Assembly: GCA_029204225.1 (NCBI GenBank)
Contig: CM055093.1
Location: 5,567,205 to 5,631,204 of the forward strand
Length of the DNA stretch: 64,000 nucleotides
From: Diphasiastrum complanatum
Taxonomy: Eukaryota > Streptophyta > Lycopodiopsida > Lycopodiales > Lycopodiaceae
Direction of reading: 5' to 3'
Positions 47,589-59,206 of the stretch are shown here, piece after piece (the first letter of the stretch is position 1; each line of letters starts with the position of its first letter). Under the pieces are notes generated by a model. The model was not told the origin of the DNA. It did no database searches and saw only the letters and a program-made list of their open reading frames with translations. The position numbers were made by a program, and so were the translations under genes.

Positions 47589-50500
47589 ATGGCTTCCTCA
47601 TCCTCTGAAGACTCTGGCGCCAAATAGGTGATCCAGCGTGACATCCCCGAGGCCACACAGATTTGGCCTCTACCCTCTGACACTCTGATCCAACCATGGC
47701 TGCAGACAGCTGGTCCACTTCTAGAGGCAATGGGGTTTTACCCGACGCTCTTCCATTTTGAGATTAACATGGGCCTCGCCCTCCACGCTTACGCCACCTA
47801 GGATGAGGACAAGGCTCGTTTCCACTTCCTGTACCAAGGTATTACGTACAAGGTCAGGATTAACGCTGACTCAATGGTCACCATTGGCATTATGTCCGGT
47901 GATCATCAACCCATCTCCCATCGCCACGCCAAAGCTCTGATCAAACCGTTCGTCACCCAAACCACACCAAAAATCCCCATCCAGACTAACAATGGTTACC
48001 TGATAGAAGCTATCACGGAACCCGTCATTCAGACGGCTGCGCATCTGTTGAATAACTTTCTGGTTATTTCAACATTTTGCAAGGACAAAATCCAGTCTAT
48101 GCTGCTGAGTCAGATAGTGGAATCCTTTCTGGAATTCTCTAACCCCTCCGTTGTGCCATACGACTGGCATAGCTTCCTTATTCGAGAACTAACCAACTCC
48201 ATCAAACCTAACAACCGTGAGCGAATCGCAGCAGGCCCCCTGTTGTGTAATTTTGCCTGCGCACTTCTCGAGGCGAAAGTGCGCAGTTTTCAACGCTCAT
48301 CCCTTTTGTCTACCCTCGTGCCATATACTAACCTTTATCTGCCATCTCAAGCATCCACCTCCTCCCAACCAACAATTATTAACACAACGGCCAGCGAACG
48401 AATGTGTGGCACTACCTCTACATCCACATCTCCACCTACTACCCGAAGACGCACCTCCACTACCACATTAACCACTCCATCAACAACCGTCACTTCTTCT
48501 TCCGTGCAAATCCCCACTCCGATTTTTGTTGTCGCTACCTCTCTTCTTGTTTCATCCACATCTGTTTCTGTCTCCATCCCCGTTTCTTCTGCTGATACCA
48601 CTCCTACTTCTCTTCCAGTGTCCACTACTCCATCCATCACCATCGCATCTTCCATCACTCATGCCTCCACCATTGCTTCCATTCCATTCAATCCTTCTGA
48701 TTCACAACTGTCCCCCAACACTCTGGCATGGATGCAAGTTATCAATTTTTCAACCCCACGCCAGACACTTTCTGCTCCATCCTCACCTTCTTCCATACTC
48801 TACACCACCCTCCAATTTCCCTCTGTTCCTCCCATTCTCTCGTTCGAACAAACCGTCCTCACCCCTGTTTCCACAGTTATTTCAAAAACCCCACTTGCTT
48901 CGCCAACAAAGGTTGTCAAGGGCAACCAACCATTGTTTGATGACGCATTTGTCCAAACAATGTTTGTACCATCGCCAGATCGGACTGATCCTATCGCCCA
49001 GATGGCATCAGGTCCAATGAGAACCTGATAGAAGATAATGACGACTGGATTTCACCAATTGTCGGGGGCGATACAACACAAGCCCCTTCCAGTGCCAGTG
49101 TACCGGCTGCTCCCACGGACCTAACGACGGCGTACCAAACTCTGGGAAAATACATCCTGGATGCGGTAGCGGCCAAAGCTATTCTGGAAAGCAGGGTACT
49201 ACACTTGGCGACAAATAATACACAGCTGCGAGCAGACCTCACCAAGCTGCAGCAAGAGCTGATTTTGGCTCAGCAACACGAACAAGCAGGGCACTAGGAG
49301 ATTGCCAAGCTGTAGTAGAAGGAGGCGCGCCTCAACAAATATATCCAAAGCCTCTCCAATGCGCTGATTGAGGCCTCCACGAAGGTGCGGGAGCTTCAAG
49401 CTGAAGCGTCCCAACAGCTTGCCCCCATCCAGGCGCAACTTACCCTTTTGGAAGCAAAGAATAAGCGCCTGAGGACAGAGGTCAAAGCCCTACAAGACGA
49501 AAAGCTCGTCTAGTTAGCTCAACCTGCACCAGACTCAAGGCCTCTCAATCAGAGATGAATCTTCTACAGTGTCAGGTGCAGGTTTATAGCCAAACCTTAA
49601 ACAGCTACCAAGCAGAGTTCAACAAGTATCGGGCAAGCGCAACACATGAGCTCGCCCAGGCCAAGCAAGCCCTCAAGGCGTTCCAAAAATTCATGGACGC
49701 AAAGGCCCAGCCCACCCCGTGGTAATTCCACCACCCCCTAATTTTGACGCTGCGCAGGCTAGTACCAACCAAGGTCAAAGCCAGCAGGCAGCAGGGGGAT
49801 CTCAACCAGATCAAGGGTCCAAAGGCCAAGACCAAGGGCAGATGGGCGTGGCTGCTGAGACGCGAGACCAGGACCAAGATGCAACACCAGCCAAAGCCAA
49901 ACAACACCATCCAGAGGTTCGCGTACGATGTCTGCCAGCCGGGCCTTCTGAAGACCGAAGTCCGTGGAGGAGAAAATCAATGAATTTTTATCAAAGTATC
50001 CCCATGAGTCATCAAGAGACGGCTGACAGATATCGGTTTCTACTCAGACAATCAAGGGCAAAGAACTGCAAGTGTTACCCGCCCTCCAACCACAACCAGA
50101 GTGACGTCAGCAGTTATTCGAAAGAGACCCTGCGGCCATCAGGGCCTACGTGACAAGTCCACAAGAATTACGGGTGAACATGCACTTTTTGCCATGTACA
50201 CGAAGATCCAAATGGGCGAAATGCGGCACCCCTATGGACAAGATCACACTTCACAATTTTAATTGGCCAATCATACCATCACAATATGGGTGGACAACGG
50301 ATGTAGACGCCAGAAGGGCTCTCACCACGTTCGAAAACCAGTATATCAATTGCCCTGATCCCACAGTCCACGCGGCAGCCACTTACGCCCGGGACTTAGA
50401 AAACCTTGATGGGGATCGAAACTAAATGGGATGATTTTCTTCCCACAATATTCTTTGATCCTAATAAGGCGCTAGCTTCCGACAAAGTCGAAGATCAACT

Positions 50501-50785
50501 GCCAGTTGCTCGCATATATTACCGAGCTACATTCCTTGGAGAACCTTGGACACACCGATTCCAAGCCTGGATCGATCAAGAATGGCTAACAGGAGTCCAC
50601 AAGTCCTTCCACACGCCCAAGGACTCGAAGAAACTGGACCGTCTCAACTTCATGGAAGACGTTACAGGTTACCTGATCCACCAGAGGTGGGCAAAGAGGA
50701 CGCTATACTAAACTGGCAGAGTGTCGAGGGACAGGCACTACTTCAGGCCATGGGTCCTGTTGGGGGTATTCCCAACAAAGTGTAA
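47589..50785 (+). pseudogene. Unit J: large coiled-coil, Ser/Thr-rich retroelement-type protein (broken)
   Basis: From the ATG at 47589 one frame runs to 49028 with only two stops (TAG at 47625 and 47799). A shifted frame continues to 49513 with TAG at 49295, 49313, 49316 and 49511. Further shifts lead to the TAA at 50783. Domains: an N-terminal globular part (GFYPTLFHFEINMG, RFHFLYQGITYKVRI, ADSMVTIGIMSGD) of the kind seen in plant retrotransposon ORF1 proteins; a Ser/Thr/Pro-rich linker (about 48345-48720); a long coiled coil (49170-49690, heptads such as LTKLQQELILAQQ and LTLLEAKNKRLRTEVKAL); a Gln/Gly-rich stretch; and a C-terminal globular part (ITLHNFNWPIIPSQYGW, DDFLPTIFFDPNKAL). No zinc knuckle or enzyme is seen. 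It could be gag of an unrecognised element or an old host gene copy. Confidence 0.55.
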
Positions 50786-50888
50786 ATAAATAAAATCATC
50801 CAATAAAATGTGTTGCGAGGGCATGGCATCCTGCGTGTATAAGCCCATGGCCCAATGAGCACGCAAATAAAGTTGTAAATAAAATAAA
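50785..50888 (+). terminator. Poly(A) signal cluster after unit J
   Basis: AATAAA occurs at 50785, 50789, 50802 and again near 50866 and 50880, right after the last stop of J. A cluster of this kind at a reading frame end supports a transcription unit. Confidence 0.5.
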
Positions 50889-51637
50889 CATGACTTGGGC
50901 CTTGGAATTAAAATAAAACTAGAGGTCCAATGTCATTTTCAAACTTAGAGATCACTTTTTAGAGTTGGGTTCAAATTGGGACTCACATGAATCTTGTGAT
51001 TTCTAATGTACTTTTTGTGGACCCTTGGATCAAGTTGGGTCCAAGATGAATAAATAGGATCATTGTGAATATTAGCCAATAGGATTGAGGGGCAAGGGCC
51101 TTCCCCATTTTATAAAAAGGCACCATTTGTACACTATTTTGCATGCTTAATGAGAAGGAGGAAACTCTACCATTTTTGGAAGAGAAGCATCCTCATTTGC
51201 TATTCACTACTTGCTAATGCTCTTGATTGTGTTTTCCATTGCTTTCTATTTTCATGTTTATTGTTTGCCATAGTGAATGCTTTTTCATTAGCAAGCATAA
51301 GGAGCATTTGAGCTAACCTCCACCCTCACTCTCTATCTCTCTCTCTTTCTCTCTTCTCTTCTAAACCTCTTCTTTTCTATCCCTTCTCTTCACCCAAATC
51401 ATGATGAATGTTAGTGTAGAGGAGTAGAGTTAAAGGATAGTAGTGTTAGTGGTGAGTAGAGTTAAGGGAGAAAGTAGGAAACTAACTAAAAGTAGCATCT
51501 ATGCATAGTTAGGTACCCATCCAGTGATCTAACCCTTGTTGACAGGTGGGAGGGCTATATTACGCGAGATCTTTGACCCTACAGAAGATGAAGGTCAAAT
51601 GTTTGTGGATTGAAGGACACCCGAACACGAAGATCAA
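50889..51637 (+). other. LTR-like spacer with TATA box
   Basis: No coding frame. TATAAAAAGG at 51111-51120, a CT-rich stretch (51325-51380), and position upstream of copia F gag suggest an LTR or leader of copia F, but I found no TG/CA edges or PBS. Confidence 0.4.
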
Positions 51638-52166
51638 ATGTTCGTGGATCCAAAGAGGCTCGCGAAGCCAAAGGCCGAAGAACACACGAAGGTGAAGAAG
51701 ACTCGAAGACCGAAAGACGACGGATCTTCATGTTACAAGTACAAAGGAAATCAAGAAAGTACCTGGGGGGCGTACTCCTCCACGGATGATGCTGAAGGGA
51801 ATCTGGATACCGTTGGAATGTGCTTAATCGGCCGTTCTTGTAATCTCTAATTAATTTTCACCCTTTCTCTCTCCATCTATTTAATCATAATGAAGATGAG
51901 GGAATCGGTTGAACATCAGAACCAATTAGGGACGTTGAATTGGTACATACCACTATGAGCAGTGTTTTGGAAGGCCTACAAATGTTTGTGAGCAGCATTG
52001 CTTCGAGGGAGAGATTGCCTACTTCTGAAGACTTGCACGGGATCATGTTGCAGGAGGAGCAACATCGAGAGGTGGTAAAGTCAAGGCAAACCCCACAGGA
52101 TGATCAAGCATTGCTCGCTAAAAGCAAGCAAAAAGGGTGGAAAAGAATTCCAAAGAAGTCCAAGGG
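51638..52166 (+). pseudogene. Copia element F gag, first part
   Basis: The plus strand contains SVLEGLQMFVSSIASRERLP and TSEDLHGIMLQEEQHREVV, the C-terminal half of a UBN2 Gag, then KKSKGE at the point where element G starts. The preceding frame 51638-51850 is basic (AKPKAEEHTKVKKTRRPKDD), and 51590-51650 holds a short duplicated motif (AAATGTTTGTGGAT and AAATGTTCGTGGAT). Gag N-terminus not found. Continues at 54870. Confidence 0.6.
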
Positions 52167-52630
52167 TGAGAAATCAGTTTTGATCTGATTCATTATTATA
52201 AGCTTCAAATGTGATACTGTAATAAATGTATAGTTAGTTAGTTTACTGCTTTCAGTAGTGATCGGGACGTGACCCACTATTGTCATATCAGCGGGCACTG
52301 ATCCCGTAGCCGGCTACTTGGGTTAGCCGATTAGCTACACATAGGAAGAATTAGCATGTACAGAGTTATTTACAGTACTTGCTATACTTGGGGGCATGCC
52401 CCAAGTTTGTCGGTCGAATTTGGCCATATTGGGCCCGACCTTAGTTTGACAGGTGGTAGGCCAATTTTAGGACAACTGCCTTTTCATGCAGTTTGTGAAT
52501 ACTCTATATGTACAGTGTTTCTTTGTAATCTATTAGCTTTTGTTGTGCCATCTTTGAGAGCTTGTGAGGAGTGGCTATGGTGATTGTGTGATGTGATATG
52601 CATATTGCACTACATCCTAATGGAATTTCA
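52167..52630 (+). repeat. 5' LTR of element G
   Basis: It begins TGAGAAATCAGTTTTG and ends AATTTCA before ACTTGGTATCAGAGC. It shares long stretches with 54403-54866 (TACTGCTTTCAGTAGTGATC, GTAGCCGGCTACTTGGGTTA). Confidence 0.85.
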
Positions 52631-52633
52631 ACT

Positions 52634-52645
52634 TGGTATCAGAGC
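52634..52645 (+). other. Primer binding site, element G
   Basis: TGGTATCAGAGC on the plus strand, 3 bp after the LTR. Confidence 0.9.
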
Positions 52646-54391
52646 GTCAGGGTGATGCAGGTATGCACGATCCAGTGGAGCTATGGGATAGCATCTTTCA
52701 CCAGGAAAAATAGCACTCGGAGCGCCTCAAGAGAGAGGACTCCATATGGGGTATCGGCAGTCCGGAAGGCATGACACATCAAAGTTCCTTCGATCGGAGC
52801 TTTGGGGAAGATCAGAACGATCGTCGTAGGTGGATTCCAGGGAGAATTCACAGAAAAACTTGCAGTTTCGATGGTTTCGGGGAAATTATCGATGGTGTCT
52901 TCATAATTTACTATGTGGACAGCCATTTGGCGCAATAGGGCTTGCAAGGGATTTGCAAAGAGCAGTGATGGAGAGCCATGGCAATTTACAAGATCAAATT
53001 TGGTTATATGCACAGTGGTTTCCAGGTTGGCATCACATGTTGTTTCTATCCATCATTATTTGGTAAGCAGGATGCAGTTTTTGGTTAGATCCAGTTGGAG
53101 TCTAGTTGCACTACAGGTGGACAGATTCTTGGGGAGCTATCAGTGGGTAATGGATACTTGGTGATCATATGGTATAGGATACAGGGTTCTGGAGCTATCC
53201 TACCTGATATGCTATGGATCGTGGGTGACTTATTCATCACGATAGTGGATCTAGTTTGCATTTGCTTTGGCTTGGACGCTATGATGGATACAGTGTTGGT
53301 GAGATAAGCTCCTTGGTGGGAGGCCTATGTACTGGTCAAATCAGAGTTGGCAATGTCAAGCATAGAAAGTTGAGCCTACATGGAATGTAGGAGAGGCAGA
53401 TCATCATCAGTATCTCTGGGAGATGGGCGAGCTACTCAGGTATAGCCTATGGTGAGATTTGTGTACATTCATTCACTGAGTCCTTGGTAGACTCTTGTGC
53501 CTGGAGCATGGGGAATGGATGGGGATCAGCTTTCAGGGCTTATTGGACAGGATGTCAGGGAAAAGCGGCTTGGAGCATAGCTTTGTTTGGGGAATACATC
53601 AAGGATGAGGCTTGGAGCCCTCATTGGTTTGAGATGGTTGATCTTGGATGATGTATGAGGACATCTATGTGATATGCTTGGACGTGAGGGCATCTTGGTT
53701 ATAGGTGCAGGCCATGGTTGAGGACCTGATTTGGTGAACAGTGGTGTAGCAGTGGATCTACAGGTGGCACAGGTGTTGGTACAACAGGATACCACTTATG
53801 GACATGCCTTGGTCATGTATTTGAGTGTTGGTTTGCATGAGTGTGTGTGGGCTTGCATGTTGCCTTGTCACGGGAGTCTAGATCTGAGTCGGGGTTTTAT
53901 GTGGTTGTGCATTTGCTACAATGAAACAAAGTAGTCATTTATGCTCATTGACTTGTCATTGTCTACTAGTTGTCTATCTGGTGAGGGTGCAATCTTATGG
54001 TGCCAGTAAGATTTCCTCAGGTTGAGTCTCAGTCGCTCATATATGTCAGCTTTACAAGTCTGTGCTTGTAAGTGTCTGATAGGATGTCAGCCTAGCTAGA
54101 TGGAGGATGTAAGTCTCATGGTGGTAGTGGGATTTCCTCAGTTTGAGCCATGTCGCTCATGTGGTCCACTTGTGTTCAAGTCGGACTGGGGACGAGTCAG
54201 TTGGTCAAGAGTATGGTAGACTCTCTGTATGAGCATTGTGTTTACATGATACTTTGTGGGTCAAACCTGGTGGTTTGTTGGCGTGCTTGAGTGTGAGTCA
54301 AGTACAGAGTAGCAGGACATGCATAACATCTTTTGGACACTCCAGACATTGCTACAAATTATTGTTTTTCACTCTTATCACATTTGAACTT

Positions 54392-54402
54392 AAGGGAGAG
54401 AG
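54392..54402 (+). other. Polypurine tract, element G
   Basis: AAGGGAGAGAG directly before the 3' LTR; the site where plus-strand DNA synthesis would be primed. Confidence 0.75.
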
Positions 54403-54866
54403 TTAGAAATCAGTTTTGATCTAATTCATTATTATAAGCTTCAAATGTAATACTGTCATAAATGTACAGTTAGTCAATTTACTGCTTTCAGTAGTGATCG
54501 GGACGTGACCCACTATTGTCATATCAGCGGGCACTGATCCCGTAGCCGGCTACTTGGGTTAGCCGAGTAGCCACACATAGGAAGAATTAGCCTGTACATA
54601 GTTATTTACAATACTTGCTATACTTGGGGGCATGTCCCAAGTTTGTCGGTCAAATTTGGCCATATTGGGCCCGACCTTAGTTTGACAGGTGGTAGGCCAA
54701 TTTTAGGACACCTGCCTTTTCATGTAGTTTGTGAATACTCTATATGTATAGTGTTTCTTTGTAATCCATTAACTTTTGTTGTGCCATCTTTGAGAGCTTG
54801 TGAGGAGTGGCTATGGTGATTGTGTGATGTGATCTGCATACTGCACTAGATCCTAACAAAATTTTA
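54403..54866 (+). repeat. 3' LTR of element G
   Basis: 464 bp, same length as the 5' LTR. It starts TTAGAAATC where the other has TGAGAAATC, so the terminal TG has changed to TT. Confidence 0.85.
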
Positions 54867-54869
54867 ACT

Positions 54870-55580
54870 ATGAAGATGAGGGAGAGTCATCATCAAAGGC
54901 GAAAAGGAAGAAGAAGGGCAAATATTACTATTGCCACAAACCAGGTCATTGGGCATGCGAATGTTACAAGAAGAAAGTGGACATAAAGGCGGGAAAAGTG
55001 AAGCAACAAGGCAACATCACCAAAAATGATGGGGAAGATGATGAGGCAAGTGTCTTCTCATCGGCATTAGCATCCCAGGTTGATGATGGTGCCAAATGGT
55101 TCATAGATTTAGGCGCCACGAGGCATATGACCGAGAAACGCGATTGGTTTGAGAAATTCTCACCAATCCATGATGGGGACAAGGTCACACAAAGCCAATG
55201 GGGAGGGATGCCAAATACAGGGTGTCGACAATGTACCTGTGTAGTTTCCTGATGGTAAGATCAAGAATATTTCTAATGTGCTTTATGTTCCTTGACTCAA
55301 AAAAGAGTTTGCTTTCTGTTGTGTGATGGCAAATCAACATCTCAAGGTTGAGTTTGCCAAGGATGGATGCCTAATGAAGGATATGGACCACAACTATAAG
55401 GTGGCAGCGAAAGGTTATCGGGATAGTAATTGGGGCCTTTATAAGTTGGATGCTGCAAAACTAGGTGAATATGATTTGGCTACCTCAACAGCATCACAAT
55501 CTGAATTGTGGCACAGAAGACTTGATCACTTAAACTATGGGAGCTTGAGCGAAATGCATCATCATTGGATGGATCGACGA
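54870..55580 (+). pseudogene. Copia element F, zinc knuckle to pre-integrase
   Basis: After element G the host frame resumes: YEDEGESSSKAKRKKKGK, zinc knuckle CHKPGHWACECYKKK, then protease WFIDLGATRHM (the Ser of Asp-Ser-Gly is Leu), decayed protease end, KVEFAKDGCL, and the pre-integrase block LWHRRLDHLNYGSLSEM. The sequence then loses similarity at about 55580. Integrase and RT are missing. Confidence 0.8.
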
Positions 55581-56499
55581 CACACGATACACCTTCTTGA
55601 TCTACCTTGTTGCCACCATCGCCATTAGCTTGTGAAGATCAACTTATTAGTAACGAAGCTATAGAAAATATTTGGGTAGAATTAGAGATAGACTCGTTCT
55701 GACGTCGCACCTTTTCACGCTCACCCCATGTAGCTGTGCTAATAGACTGGACAATGACTGTGGCCACCCACGATCTCTTATAGACATCACATCCACTGTA
55801 CTTTCCACATTTGCACACCTGTAATATAATGTATATATACTGGATACCATTTGTGTATTCAACAGAATGGGAGAATAAGTTGATGAGTGAAGAGACATAT
55901 ATAGAAGTAGACGAAGTAGATGCCATGGGCATTGATTCTTCATTCTTGTCAAAATTAAGGTTTCATCCCTTTTTACAGATTGCAATAAGTTACGTAGGCC
56001 ATGCGGTTTCGTCCACTATTATCTTGTGCTCTACCGCACTATTGACATGTATACATGATATACTTAATCTGATACAGCTCTTTGTTCTGCATTCAGATCC
56101 ATTTAATATTGCTATGCTTATCATTCATTATGTCTGATCTTTCTAAATGTTCTTTCTGGTAATAGTCAACTAACATTTAGTCTTGTCTTTCGCGAATCAT
56201 TCGCGACTAATTATCAGTCGAGCACATTCTAGCTCTTCGCGAATCATTCGCGACATATAATTTGTCTTGCTATTCGTGACAAATTATTTTTTTGGCGCTT
56301 CATCTATTAATTCTTGGCTACGTAATCTAGAATCACCATGATTTCCATCATTAAAGTTCTGTTCATTCTGATAGGCGTAGTCATGCTTACGGAGAGAGTC
56401 GTATAACTCGTTCCACTACACACAAACATTTTCTGTTCGAGTTCGTTTCTTGTTCAAGTTTGTGTCTCGTTCGTGTTCGTCATTCATCTCCCCTCTCTC
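55581..56499. other. Spacer with twin palindromes
   Basis: No recognised coding frame. Contains the two identical palindromes annotated at 56190-56253 and, near 56425-56485, a stretch with repeated TTCG/GTTC. The right end may be an LTR of copia H, but no PBS is visible. Confidence 0.4.
56190..56253. repeat. Two identical 17-bp palindromes
   Basis: TCGCGAATCATTCGCGA occurs at 56190-56206 and 56237-56253. Each is a perfect dyad around one central base. The starts are 47 bp apart. A related half-site (CTATTCGTGACAAATTA) follows near 56270. CpG-rich sites like these stand out in AT-rich sequence. Confidence 0.9.
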
Positions 56500-58216
56500 T
56501 CCAACACATAGGTACTATTCAGACGGCTAAGGATGCATGGAATATCCTAGCAACTCTCTACGACATCAGAGATGTTACTTCCAAGCTTTATCAAAGGAAG
56601 AAATTCTTCACTCTCAGAATGTCTGATGCAGATATTGTTTTGAGTCACCTCAACATGTTCAAAAATCTTATGGAGCAGATGACTACAACTGGCTCAATCA
56701 TAAAAGATTTCGATGCACTCATGACTATTATCGAGTCTACCTGAAGCCTACAAAGATTGGGTAATGGCAATTTCTACCCAGAAGCACCTCACTCTATCAA
56801 GAGTAATCTCGCTGCTCCTACAAGAGGTAATAAGAAGATCAGCCTCCTCCTCAGGCTCAGGATCGAATCCACAAGCTCTATATTCAAAAAATCAGAAGTT
56901 CAGATCCAAGAGGTCTACACAGTCAGACTATCCTGACAACAAGAGCAACATGCAACGACCTGTATCAAACTCACCATCAACTTTAGAGCCTTCACGCTTC
57001 CATCCAAGACAAAATCTATTCTGTAAGTACTGTAAGAGGATTGGTCACCTTATCAAGGATTGCAGAACATTGCAATACAACAACAAAAGGAAGCAACAGT
57101 TCTAAGAACAAGCAAATGCTGCTTCCACCAGTCACTCGATCCAACGACAGGATATCGATTCGTGGTATTTGGACTCAGGTGCATCGCAGCACATAACTCA
57201 CCATCGCGACTGGTTTCATGACTACAAGTCATACACCCATCCTAAAGTTGTGCAAAATGGAGACAACTCGACTCATACTATCAAGGGTGTAGGAACAGTC
57301 AAAGTTAAATTCCAGAAAGGTGAAGTTCTTGTCCAATGTTCTTCAAATTTCAAATCTGACCTAAAACCTACTCTTAGTTAGCAGAATCATAGATTTGGGT
57401 CAGAAGGTAGAATTCAGTAAACAGGGCTGCACTATTTTTGAGGAATCTAGAAAAGTTATCGCTTTCAGTAGAAGATGTGAAAATTTGTACAAAATCAATC
57501 ACTCCTTTCTACAAGTAGTCAAGCTCTTTTCACTTCAACTTCTGAATCAACTGAGATGCTTTGCCATTTTAGATTAGGCCATTTAAATTCCAATTGTATT
57601 CAACAAATGTCAAAATAGAATTTAGTACGAGATTTACCCTTTATTAACAAATCAAATTCTTCATGTGAAAGCTATATTTCTAGCAAGCATGCTAGAACTC
57701 CAGCCGCTTTCGATTCAGTTCATTAGATCTTGTACACATGGACATTTGTGGTCCTATGCAGACTATTTTCATAGGGGGAGCTGTCTACTTGCTGACAATC
57801 ATTGATGACTTCTCTCGTAGGACTGCAACATATTTCTTGAAGAACAAATCCAAGATTCTCAAGTTCTTCATGCGGTTCAAGGCATCATCAGAAAAAACGA
57901 TCGAGAGAAGAATCAAAGCTCTACGCTCTGATGCAGGGGGAGTATTTATCTCCGCCGACTTAAAATTTTTTTGCAAGGCCAATCAAATACATCTACAACA
58001 ACATTCAGCCAGCTACTCACCTCGGTCCAATGGTGTAGCTCAAAGGAAGAATCAGACACTCATTGCAAGTGCAAAGAGCTACTAGCCCATGCCTCTCTTC
58101 CAAAGAAATTCTGGGCAGAAGCTATTACTATTACTACAACAGCCTACCTTCAAAATCGATCCATCTTAGAGGCCCTGAATGGCAAGACACTTTATGACGT
58201 GTGGACAGGATCGAAA
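56500..58216 (+). pseudogene. Ty1/copia element H, gag to integrase
   Basis: Plus-strand order: Gag C-terminal half (TIQTAKDAWNILATLYDIRD, MTTTGSIIKDFDAL), zinc knuckle CKYCKRIGHLIKDC (about 57030), protease WYLDSGASQHI (57165), decayed pre-integrase (57395-57700), integrase (57738-58085) with MDICGPM, IIDDFSRR, LRSDAGGVF and NGVAQRKN, then AHASLPKKFWAEA and NGKTLYDVWTGSK, where it ends abruptly at 58216. The third catalytic residue of integrase (Glu in NGVAERKN) is Gln here. Gag lacks its N-terminus; RT and RNase H are absent. Several stops. Confidence 0.85.
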
Positions 58217-58598
58217 TGAATGGTGTGGATAAGGCTCAACATAACCCATGTTTTATATGCATCTACTTTGTAAGGAATTTGGCTTTGGTTAGACAGTCTA
58301 GTCTAGATTTTGTCCTATTTTCGAATGTTGGCTGATTCTGACGAATCCCCAAGATACTCGTCCAGAGTTAACCAAGAGCACCTCTCACCTTAGAATGAAG
58401 AGGTCTTTGAGAAGATGAGACAAACAAAAGCTGAGAGCTGAGTATGAGAGCCGAGGAATACTAGTTAATACTATCAAGTAGAAATTGTGTAAGCCTTATG
58501 GTGAATCCCAAAAGATGGAATGACCATGTAGGAACTAGTATTTCTAGGCAAAGTAATAAATGCAAGTAGACCCCTCTTAAAGAAAGTAGAGTGAGCCA
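58217..58598. other. Spacer, nothing recognised
   Basis: No coding frame or repeat identified between the end of copia H and the LTR that starts at 58599. Confidence 0.4.
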
Positions 58599-59206
58599 TG
58601 TGAAAAATTGCCTACATTGGCAAATCTAGCCATGTAGAATATTGTACATTTTGCAAATATTGTTTGTTGGTTACTTCAATGGCCAAAGTGCCACTTGTAC
58701 ATACACACCTAAAGTAGGTTACCATGAGTCAAGAGGAGTGGTTGTGTCTATTTGGTAGTGATTCCTACTTTGTAGGATCTAGACCATGATTTATGATGAG
58801 ATTTGTACCTACCATGCACCTACCAAGCATGACTCTTGGATCTAGGCTAGGGTTTTCACATTAGGGCAAGAAAGTGGAGTCTACTTCCTTATTACATGCT
58901 GGATTTTCACCTAACTTTGCAAAGGAAGTGTGTTTTACTATGTATTCCCATTCTCCATAGTGAGAAGATAGAAACTTTTTGGAGCCTCAAGGAGAAACTC
59001 GAGTTTCCTCTCATTGTATGGTGATTACTATATTTTTCCAATGAAACCCAGCTTTGGCACTTTGTAAACACTGTCTATAGGCTGTACTACAGCCTTATTT
59101 CCACACGTGTGAAGTTGGATTATACTAATTGATCAATGCTTTGATTGTCTCTACTTGTTTCCTATCAAGCTGCTAAACTAGATCTTGTTTTCTGATGACT
59201 AATTTC
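58599..59206 (+). repeat. Copia family A LTR, inverted and 3'-truncated
   Basis: It starts TGTGAAAAATTGCC and reads as the reverse complement of the solo LTR at 60475-61176 (AATTGCC...TTGGCAAATCTAGC at the start, CACACGTGTGAAG near 59103). Its end (GCTGCTAAACTAGATCTTGTTTTC...) matches the LTR at 1011-1197 in reverse. The terminal part is lost at the fusion with B1 pol at about 59206. Confidence 0.7.

Larger units (their letters stand above)
52167..54866 (+). mobile_element. Element G: small non-autonomous LTR retrotransposon (2700 bp)
   Basis: Two 464-bp direct repeats (52167-52630 and 54403-54866) enclose 1.77 kb. A PBS (52634-52645) follows the left repeat and a polypurine tract (54392-54402) precedes the right one, so the element is on the plus strand. 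The interior has no frame over about 110 codons with any motif. It lies inside copia F gag. I could not find a clear 5-bp target duplication (AAGGG against ACTAT). It needed enzymes from another element. Confidence 0.85.

Noticed and set aside
48347-49020. Frames on either strand overlapping unit J
   Set aside because: Shadows of the Ser/Thr-rich linker; the frame from 47589 has the better domain structure and start context.
52162-54871. Target duplication for element G
   Set aside because: The five bases before the left LTR (AAGGG) and after the right LTR (ACTAT) do not match; the ends may have decayed or the host site may have rearranged.
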